DNA of 10,907 nucleotides from an uncultured Coriobacteriaceae bacterium. Lineage in GTDB: Bacteria; Actinomycetota; Coriobacteriia; Coriobacteriales; Eggerthellaceae. Both the position numbers and the translations under genes were made by a program. Below are positions 6,444 to 10,907 of the stretch, one piece after another; within the stretch, counting starts at the first letter, position 1; each line of letters starts with the position of its first letter. The notes beneath the pieces were generated by a model. It did not search any database, was not told the origin of the DNA, and was given only the letters and a program-made list of their open reading frames with translations. The stretch lies in contig URRZ01000072.1 in the NCBI GenBank assembly GCA_900550385.1, positions 1 through 10,907 on the forward strand, read 5' to 3'.

Positions 6444-7522
6444 AGTCTTCCTATCTCCTCCATCAAAGCGTCCACGATGTCTGCTTCGTCGACTTTGCGG
6501 ACGGTCTTGCCTTGGGAAAAAACGATGCCCGCGCCATCGCCGCACGCCACGCCGATGTCGGCGTCGGCAGCCTCGCCCGGGCCGTTCACCACGCAGCCCA
6601 TGACGGCCACCTTGAGCGGCTTGCGCAGCGTCGCGATGCGCTCCTCGACCTGCTTCGCCAAACCGATGAGGTCCACCTGGCAGCGGCCGCACGTGGGGCA
6701 GCTGATGAGCTCGGGCGAGCGGCGGCGCAGATCGAGCGCCGCGAGGAGCGTCCAGCACGCGCGGATCTCGGTGACCGGGTCGTCGGTGAGCGAGATGCGC
6801 AGCGTGTCGCCGATGCCCTCCTCCAGCAGGATGCCCAGGCCGCACGCGGACTTGACGATGCCCTGGAACGCGGTGCCGGCCTCGGTGATGCCGATGTGCA
6901 GCGGCACCTGCGGCAACTCGCGCGCGAGCAGACGGTACGTGGCCACGGTCGCCATCACGTCGTGAGCCTTGGCGCTCACCACCAGGTCGTGGAAGCCGCG
7001 GTCCTCGCAGTGGCGCACGTGCTGCTCGGCCGACAGCGCCAGCTTGCGCGGCAGAGCCTCGTCCAGCTCGGCGATGGCCTCGTCCAGCGATCCGGCGTTC
7101 ACGCCGATGCGGATGGGGATGCCCGCCTCGCCGGCGGCATCCAGCACGGCGTCGGTCTTGGCCCAGCCGCCGATGTTGCCGGGGTTGATGCGCAACTTCG
7201 CCGCGCCGCGCCGGGCGGCCTCGACGGCGATGCGCGCGTCGAAGTGGATGTCGGCCACCACGGGAAGGGGCGACGCCTCGCACACGGCTTGGAATGCGTC
7301 CAGGCAGTCGCGGCGCGGGATGGCCATGCGAACCACCTCGCAGCCGGCGTCGGCCAGCGCGCGGATCTGCGCCAGGTTGGCGTCGACATCGTCGGCGGCC
7401 GCGTTCAGCATCGACTGGACGACCACGGGGGCTCCGCCGCCCATGGGCACGCCGCCCACCATCACCCGGCGGGTGAGCTGGTTGGGCTTCGCGGCCCTCT
7501 CCTGTTGGGTGTCTAAAGGCAT
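6440..7522 (-). CDS. ispG: 4-hydroxy-3-methylbut-2-enyl diphosphate synthase (IspG/GcpE)
   Basis: A 360-residue iron-sulfur enzyme of the MEP pathway that converts methylerythritol cyclodiphosphate to HMBPP, with electrons from ferredoxin or flavodoxin. The N-terminal TIM barrel shows GGVPMGGGAPVVVQSM (23-38), AGCEVVRMAIP (59-69), DIHFD (91-95) and RINPGNIG (111-118). The C-terminal domain holds the [4Fe-4S] ligands C275 and C278 (SCPTCGRCQ), C310 (MGC) and E317 (NGPGEA), spaced as in Escherichia coli IspG (from memory C270, C273, C305, E312). Odd detail: after QSM the usual TNT/TST-type motif reads LNAAADD (39-45). The start at 7522 follows a GGAGG about 4 bases upstream; the frame remains open 60 codons further but that sequence has no family similarity and overlaps the promoter region. 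The stop overlaps the proS ATG. In related organisms I recall dxr and a site-2 protease next to ispG, but they are absent here. Confidence 0.97.
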   Translation of the reverse strand: MPLDTQQERAAKPNQLTRRVMVGGVPMGGGAPVVVQSMLNAAADDVDANLAQIRALADAGCEVVRMAIPRRDCLDAFQAVCEASPLPVVADIHFDARIAVEAARRGAAKLRINPGNIGGWAKTDAVLDAAGEAGIPIRIGVNAGSLDEAIAELDEALPRKLALSAEQHVRHCEDRGFHDLVVSAKAHDVMATVATYRLLARELPQVPLHIGITEAGTAFQGIVKSACGLGILLEEGIGDTLRISLTDDPVTEIRACWTLLAALDLRRRSPELISCPTCGRCQVDLIGLAKQVEERIATLRKPLKVAVMGCVVNGPGEAADADIGVACGDGAGIVFSQGKTVRKVDEADIVDALMEEIGRL

Positions 7523-7535
7523 GGCCCCTCCGTCG

Positions 7536-7558
7536 CCGAATATCGCACGTCCGAATAT
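7536..7558. repeat. Direct repeats overlapping the ispG promoter
   Basis: CCGAATAT occurs at 7536-7543 and again at 7551-7558, 15 bases start to start. The second copy overlaps the candidate -10 box and the first lies in the leader, so they could be regulator sites. Evidence is positional only. Confidence 0.35.
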
Positions 7559-7586
7559 TGTATCGCTGGGGAAAAGCCGATGAGAA
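7557..7586 (-). promoter_or_regulatory. ispG: Candidate promoter for ispG-proS
   Basis: On the minus strand TACAAT (complement of 7557-7562, 5 of 6) follows TTCTCA (complement of 7581-7586, 4 of 6) by 18 bases. The expected start near 7550 gives a leader of about 28 bases before the ispG ATG. The surrounding DNA is clearly more AT-rich than the genes. Confidence 0.6.
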
Positions 7587-7597
7587 AAAGGGGCGGG

Positions 7598-7631
7598 GAT
7601 TTCTCTCTTTTTCGCGAAAATGAGAGAAATC
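7598..7631. repeat. 34-base near-perfect palindrome upstream of the ispG promoter
   Basis: GATTTCTCTC (7598-7607) and GAGAGAAATC (7622-7631) are perfect reverse complements, and the centre TTTTCGCGAAAA (7609-7620) is itself palindromic; a single T-T mismatch separates the blocks. The element ends 11 bases upstream of the -35 box. It may be a protein-binding site or a hairpin; on the minus strand a TTTTTCTC tract follows it after 9 bases, so a terminator role is also conceivable, insulating ispG from upstream transcription. Confidence 0.6.
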
Positions 7632-7667
7632 GAGGGGCGCGGCAGGAATCCCGGAGCGCATCGAGGG

Positions 7668-7698
7668 GCGTGAAAAGGTGACTGCCCCCTTTTCACGC
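7668..7698. repeat. Stem-loop, possible dispersed intergenic repeat
   Basis: GCGTGAAAAGG (7668-7678) pairs perfectly with CCTTTTCACGC (7688-7698) around a 9-base loop. A direct repeat of ATCGAGGGGCG (7629-7639 and 7660-7670) links it to the palindrome on its left. Its A/T-rich arms and clean symmetry resemble small mobile or REP-like intergenic elements; only a genome-wide search would tell. Confidence 0.45.
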
Positions 7699-7725
7699 GC
7701 ACATCACTGGTTGCCGAAGACGAGA

Positions 7726-7762
7726 AAGCGAAGCGGAACCCTATTCGGGTCCCGCTTCGCTT
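7726..7762 (-). terminator. Terminator of the three-gene acyl-CoA unit
   Basis: Arms at 7726-7741 and 7747-7762 form a 16-base-pair stem with one A-C mismatch and a TATTC loop. In the minus-strand direction it begins 33 bases after the last stop codon of the unit and is followed by a moderately U-rich TCTCGTCTTC. It is the strongest hairpin of this intergenic region and well placed to end the transcript from 10712 to 7796. Confidence 0.7.
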
Positions 7763-7795
7763 GACGGATCGATTGGAGGAGGCTCGAATCCTAAG

Positions 7796-8554
7796 CTATT
7801 CTCCCGTCCAAACCGGCTTGCGCTTTTCCAAGAACGCGGCTATTCCCTCTTTCGCATCATGCGAAGGGGTGACTTCGCGCTCGTAGATATCCTCGATGAT
7901 GGCTATGCCCTCATCCCAGCCCTTGCCTTCGGCGGCGAGGGCGGCCTTCTTCGTCTTTGCGAGCAACAGGGGCGAAAGCGCGGTATATTGCGCGATGTAG
8001 CCGTCGACAGCTTCGGCGAAACCCTCCAAAGGCAGCACCTCGTTGACAAGCCCCATCTCATAAGCGCGTTGCGCCGTGATGTGCTTACCCGACAGCAGCA
8101 ACTCGAAAGCATGCGAGCGGGACACGCGCTTGAACAGGCAGTAGCAGGCGATGCTGGCAACGGCGCCCACGCCGATCTCGGGCTGACCGAACTTCGCCTT
8201 CTCGGACGCCACGATGATGTCGGCCGCCATGGCCAGCTCGCAGCCTCCGCCGAGCGCATAGCCGTTCACTGCGGCGAAGATGGGCTTGTCGGTCTCACGG
8301 AGGATCTCGAACACCTTCGAGAACAGCTGGCTCGCCTGCTTCACCTTCGCCTCGTCATGATCGCCCACATCGACGCCCGACGAGAACGCTTTCCCCTCGC
8401 CGGTAAGCAGAATGATGGAAGCGTCAGAGTCGACCGCGCGGCGGCACGCCTGCCCCAGCTCCTCGAGCATCGCGATATCCATGACGTTTAGCGGAGGGCG
8501 GCATAGCGTGATGCGGTAGACTTTGTCTTGAAGCGTTTCCTTGATCTGCGGCAT
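7796..8554 (-). CDS. Enoyl-CoA hydratase/crotonase, dienoyl-CoA hydratase-like
   Basis: A 252-residue crotonase-fold protein. The CoA/oxyanion-hole segments KAFSSGVDVG (55-64) and ALGGGCELAM (100-109) are present, and both catalytic glutamates of true hydratases are kept (E106 in GGGCE, E126 in FGQPE). RPPLNVMDIAMLEEL (19-33), GVDVGDH (60-66) and ASEKAKFGQPEIGVG resemble, from memory, cyclohexa-1,5-diene-1-carbonyl-CoA hydratase (Dch) of the benzoyl-CoA pathway more than general fatty-acid hydratases. Likely role: hydration of an unsaturated acyl-CoA in the cytoplasm; the actual substrate is unknown and no benzoyl-CoA reductase is visible here. The start is clear: AGGAG (8562-8566) sits 7 bases before the ATG and overlaps the TAG stop of the preceding CoA-transferase, so translation is probably coupled. 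It is the last gene of the unit, with a terminator 33 bases downstream. Confidence 0.9.
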   Translation of the reverse strand: MPQIKETLQDKVYRITLCRPPLNVMDIAMLEELGQACRRAVDSDASIILLTGEGKAFSSGVDVGDHDEAKVKQASQLFSKVFEILRETDKPIFAAVNGYALGGGCELAMAADIIVASEKAKFGQPEIGVGAVASIACYCLFKRVSRSHAFELLLSGKHITAQRAYEMGLVNEVLPLEGFAEAVDGYIAQYTALSPLLLAKTKKAALAAEGKGWDEGIAIIEDIYEREVTPSHDAKEGIAAFLEKRKPVWTGE

Positions 8555-8561
8555 GGTCGCG

Positions 8562-8567
8562 CTCCTA
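8562..8567 (-). promoter_or_regulatory. SD site overlapping the upstream stop codon
   Basis: On the minus strand TAGGAG contains both the TAG stop of the CoA-transferase and the AGGAG that serves the hydratase ATG at 8554, 7 bases on. Ribosomes terminating here can reinitiate at once, which should keep the two products in proportion. Confidence 0.65.
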
Positions 8568-9848
8568 AAGGCCCAACTCGGCTTCGACCTTCTCCTTGTT
8601 TGCCTTCAGCCGCTCGTACAAGCCGTCGATGTCGTGCATGTCCTTGGCGATGAGGCCCTTGTCGTACATGTCTTGGATCTGCTCGGAGGTGTAGCCCGCC
8701 TCGGCCAGCACGTCTTCGTTGTCCTCGCCGTAGTGCGGGGGACGGCGCCAAATCTGCGTGGGGAAGTTCTTCAGGCGCGGGGCGATGGACAGGCCCTTGA
8801 CCGTCTCGCCCTCGATGCCCTCGTACTCGATGATGTTGCCGCGAGCGACGAACTGCGGGTGGGTTTCCATCATCTTGTAATCGAGCACCGCGCTGGCGGT
8901 GATGCCGTTAGCGTTGAGCTCCTTCTCTGCCTCGAGAACAGTATGCTCGGCGCAGTAAGCGCGCACCTTCTCCTCGAGGATATCGCCGCCCTCGGTGCCC
9001 TTGAACACCGCGTAGTTCTCCTCGGGATACAGCTCGCTACCGAATTCCAGCCCGAAGAAGGGCAGGCCCTTCTTCATCGTGGGGGTCGAGAGGAAGAACA
9101 CGTACAGCCAGCCATCCTTGCACTGGTAGGTGCCGCAACCGGCGAACGTGGGGCTCGCGGCGCCGGCGCGCTTGCGCTCGAGGCGATACTGGAACCAGTC
9201 CATCGGCCAGCAGGAGCTGAACAGCATCATGGCCTCGTACTGGGCGCAGTCGATGGACTCGCCCACGCCGGTCTCCTGCGCCTTGATGTAGGAGGCGAGG
9301 CAGGACCAGGAAGCCAAGGTGGCGACCACGTAGTCGCACAGATAGGCGGGAGCCTGCATAGGCGCGCCATCGGGCTCGCCGTTGAGGGCCATGAAACCGG
9401 AAAGCGCCTGACCGATGGAATCGTAGGAGCCGCGGGCGAGGTACTCCGGATCGCCCGTCATGCCGAATCCGGTGATGTGGCAGATGACGAGCTTGGGATT
9501 ATGCTCCCACAGCACCTCGTCGCTCAGGCCGCGCTTGTCCCAAGTGCCCGCACGGGAGTTCTCGATGAAGATGTCGGCGCTCTCGATGATCTTCAGGAAC
9601 GCTTCCTGCCCTTCGGGCTTCACCACGTTAAGCGCGATGGCGCGCTGGTTGCGGCGCTCTTTGTTCAGGTAGGCAAGCGAATCGGTCGTGCGGTACTGGT
9701 CGCGCACGAAGGGGCTCTCGATCGAGATGACGTCTGCGCCGAAGTCGGACATCATGGTCGCCGCAAAAGGACCTGCGGTGCTCAAGCCCGCCAAGACCAC
9801 GCGAACGTTCGACAGCGGCCCGAAATCCGGTTTATCCGTGTACTTCAT
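8565..9848 (-). CDS. CaiB/BaiF-type class III CoA-transferase
   Basis: A 427-residue family III CoA-transferase, an enzyme that moves CoA from an acyl-CoA donor to a carboxylic acid through an aspartyl-CoA anhydride. The N-terminal segment FGPLSNVRVVLAGLSTAGPF (9-28), DEVLWEHNPKLVICHITGFG (110-129), SYDSIGQALSGFMALNG (141-157), FAGCGTYQCKDGW (235-247) and the late NFPTQIWRR (361-369) match, from memory, both L-carnitine CoA-transferase CaiB and bile-acid CoA-transferase BaiF. The nucleophilic aspartate is D172 in YLCDY. The length is close to BaiF, and a charged helical tail (about 405-427) extends beyond CaiB. The start is supported by GAAAGGG 6 bases upstream. It sits between two different crotonases, so it probably activates or recycles the pathway acid. 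Substrate unknown: carnitine-like, bile-acid-like or another acid are all possible. Confidence 0.93.
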   Translation of the reverse strand: MKYTDKPDFGPLSNVRVVLAGLSTAGPFAATMMSDFGADVISIESPFVRDQYRTTDSLAYLNKERRNQRAIALNVVKPEGQEAFLKIIESADIFIENSRAGTWDKRGLSDEVLWEHNPKLVICHITGFGMTGDPEYLARGSYDSIGQALSGFMALNGEPDGAPMQAPAYLCDYVVATLASWSCLASYIKAQETGVGESIDCAQYEAMMLFSSCWPMDWFQYRLERKRAGAASPTFAGCGTYQCKDGWLYVFFLSTPTMKKGLPFFGLEFGSELYPEENYAVFKGTEGGDILEEKVRAYCAEHTVLEAEKELNANGITASAVLDYKMMETHPQFVARGNIIEYEGIEGETVKGLSIAPRLKNFPTQIWRRPPHYGEDNEDVLAEAGYTSEQIQDMYDKGLIAKDMHDIDGLYERLKANKEKVEAELGL

Positions 9849-9911
9849 TTCCTGCCCTTTCTCTCTAACCTGCTTCTTATGCCGACTTCGCCTGTATGAG
9901 CGAAGACATGA

Positions 9912-10712
9912 CTAAAGCTCGGAGGCCATATGCGACGGCCCGAACGACGCTTCGCGCTTCTCCAGGAAAGCCGCGACGCCTTCCTTGAAATCGGCGCTGC
10001 GCGTCACCAAGGGAAGCGCCAGCGATTCGTAGTCGAAGAACGATTCGATGTCCATCCCGTACGATCGGTCGATGAGCATCTTGGAAAGGCCCAGCGCCAA
10101 AGCCGGCCCCTGCGCGCACTCCTCGGCGAATGCGCAAGCGCGCTCGAGCGCATCGCCCTCGACCACCTCTTGGGCGATGCCGAAACGGAGCATGTCCTGC
10201 GCCCCCACGATCTCGCCGGTGAACGCAAGCTGCTTGGCGCGAGCGGGCCCCACTGCCTTTTGGAGCAGGTACAGCGCGCCGCAATCGGGCATGATGCCGA
10301 TCCTTCTGAAGATCGCAGAGAAAGCCGCTTTCTCGGAGGCGAACACCACGTCGCACGCGAGAACGAGGGAAATGCCGCCGCCGGCAGCCAAACCGTTGAC
10401 CGCGCCAATGAGCGGCTTCTCGAACGAGAGGAGCTTCAGCATGAACTCCTTTGAGGAGCGGCGCGCATCGAGCACCGTCGACGCGCACAGCTCCCCCGAT
10501 TCGAGTTCGGAGACATCGCCTCCCGCGCAAAACGCCCTGCCCTTCCCTGTAAGGACAACGGCTCGCACCCCGTCATCCAAGCGCAAGTCGTCGAACGCGC
10601 GCGAAAGCTCCCCGAACATCCGGGAGCTGAGCGGATTGAGTTTTTCCGGCCTGTTCAACGAAACAATCGCGATGGAGCCCCGTTTTTCCAGAAGTATCGT
10701 CTCGTAGCACAT
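9912..10712 (-). CDS. Crotonase-superfamily protein, PaaG-like isomerase candidate
   Basis: A 266-residue crotonase-fold protein. The oxyanion-hole segments RAFCAGGDV (59-67) and LAAGGGISL (108-116) are present, but both hydratase glutamates are replaced: S115 where GGGCE has Glu, and F135 where FGQPE has Glu. The region FSAIFRRIGIMPDCGALYLL (131-150) and the ending RSADFKEGVAAFLEKR (238-253) resemble PaaG-type epoxyphenylacetyl-CoA isomerases; D143 in the PDCG turn is a candidate catalytic residue. A double-bond or ring isomerase is therefore more likely than a hydratase, though annotation tools will probably call it enoyl-CoA hydratase. The start at 10712 has GGAGGG 6 bases upstream; the frame is open for 55 more codons, but that part is intergenic in character. 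It is the first gene of the three-gene unit, 63 bases before the CoA-transferase. Confidence 0.9.
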   Translation of the reverse strand: MCYETILLEKRGSIAIVSLNRPEKLNPLSSRMFGELSRAFDDLRLDDGVRAVVLTGKGRAFCAGGDVSELESGELCASTVLDARRSSKEFMLKLLSFEKPLIGAVNGLAAGGGISLVLACDVVFASEKAAFSAIFRRIGIMPDCGALYLLQKAVGPARAKQLAFTGEIVGAQDMLRFGIAQEVVEGDALERACAFAEECAQGPALALGLSKMLIDRSYGMDIESFFDYESLALPLVTRSADFKEGVAAFLEKREASFGPSHMASEL

Positions 10713-10740
10713 CCCGAACCCTCCATTCGCTCGGTCGATC

Positions 10741-10784
10741 TCCCTAGTCCAATGATCAGGCCGTAACAACAGGGGAACTAGGGA
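10741..10784. promoter_or_regulatory. Spaced inverted repeat upstream of the acyl-CoA unit
   Basis: TCCCTAGT at 10741-10748 and ACTAGGGA at 10777-10784 are perfect 8-base reverse complements separated by 28 bases, starting 29 bases upstream of the first gene of the unit. The spacing would put two sites about 3.4 helical turns apart, as for a dimeric or looping regulator. I found no convincing -35/-10 pair here, so the promoter may be activator-dependent or non-standard. All of this is positional inference. Confidence 0.35.
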
Positions 10785-10823
10785 CAAAACCGCCACTCTG
10801 TTCCGTTTTGAAGGAATCGGGGT

Positions 10824-10840
10824 AAAAAAATCGAGGCTTC
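10824..10840 (-). terminator. Possible weak terminator of the right-edge gene
   Basis: On the minus strand CGAAGCCTCGA is followed by seven T residues (complement of 10824-10830), 36 bases after the stop of the partial gene at the window edge. The T-tract is clear but the stem immediately before it is only about 3 base pairs, so intrinsic termination is uncertain. Confidence 0.3.
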
Positions 10841-10866
10841 GGTAGTTTGTGTGACAAGGGGCTAGC

Positions 10867-10907
10867 CTAGGCAGCAACGCTCTTCGCTCCCTTCACGCCC
10901 TTCTTCC
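10867..10907 (-). CDS. 3' end of a minus-strand gene cut by the window edge (unidentified)
   Basis: Reading the minus strand from the right edge, one frame gives Lys-Lys-Gly-Val-Lys-Gly-Ala-Lys-Ser-Val-Ala-Ala then TAG (10867-10869). The residue mix looks like a real basic C-terminal tail and fits the strand of the neighbouring genes; the other frames are less protein-like. A T-tract follows. The family cannot be told from 12 residues. It would lie 154 bases upstream of the PaaG-like gene and could belong to the same pathway. Confidence 0.4.
   Translation of the reverse strand, partial: KKGVKGAKSVAA

Noticed and set aside
5028..6965. A 645-codon plus-strand open frame across proS and ispG
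   Set aside because: It is exactly antisense to two conserved genes and has the same shadow composition; no SD or domain supports it.
4692..7661. A single long minus-strand frame suggesting a fusion protein upstream of ProS
   Set aside because: The extra N-terminal part is ispG read in the wrong frame. ProS has its own ATG at 6443 and normal family length.
8541..9899. A 452-codon plus-strand open frame opposite the CoA-transferase
   Set aside because: It mirrors the CoA-transferase gene, which has clear family motifs; the antisense translation has none.
9886..9905. Hairpin CTTCGC/GCGAAG between the PaaG-like gene and the CoA-transferase as a terminator
   Set aside because: The stem has only 6 base pairs, the loop 8 bases, and there is no U-tract; the genes are more simply read as one unit.

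Overview
The window is high in GC with dense gene packing and good Shine-Dalgarno (SD) sites. Gene content (ispG next to proS, a CaiB/BaiF-type CoA-transferase with crotonases, a phasin-like protein paired with an AarF/UbiB kinase) suggests a chromosomal segment of an anaerobic gut actinobacterium, most likely class Coriobacteriia, family Eggerthellaceae. That placement is inferred from gene style and remembered family features, not from a database match. I see no tRNA, rRNA, CRISPR array, transposase or phage gene.

Layout, left to right. (1) Positions 104-2253, minus strand: a two-gene unit of a small phasin-like protein followed by an AarF/ABC1/UbiB-family atypical kinase with two C-terminal membrane helices; a candidate promoter lies at 2329-2357. 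(2) Positions 2448-4588: an EamA/DMT-family transporter (minus) divergent from a LysR-type regulator (plus). They share an AT-rich intergenic region with candidate promoters and short perfect palindromes, so the regulator may control the exporter. (3) Positions 4692-7522, minus: ispG (MEP isoprenoid pathway) and proS (prolyl-tRNA synthetase) overlap by ATGA; a structured 273-bp region lies upstream, and two strong hairpins separate proS from lysR. (4) Positions 7796-10712, minus: three genes for acyl-CoA chemistry, in transcription order a PaaG-like crotonase lacking both hydratase glutamates, a CaiB/BaiF-type class III CoA-transferase, and a crotonase resembling cyclohexadienoyl-CoA hydratase with both glutamates. 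They end in a strong hairpin. (5) The last 41 bases look like the 3' end of another minus-strand gene.

The most interesting part is unit 4. Its members imply activation of a carboxylic acid by CoA transfer, followed by hydration and isomerisation of an unsaturated acyl-CoA. Carnitine-like, bile-acid-like or alicyclic/aromatic acids are all possible; the sequence alone does not give the substrate. No ligase, acyl-CoA dehydrogenase or dedicated regulator for this pathway is visible here. The other genes look like housekeeping or common accessory functions, with some unusual details: a divergent N-terminal motif in IspG, and a long palindrome and direct repeats upstream of ispG.
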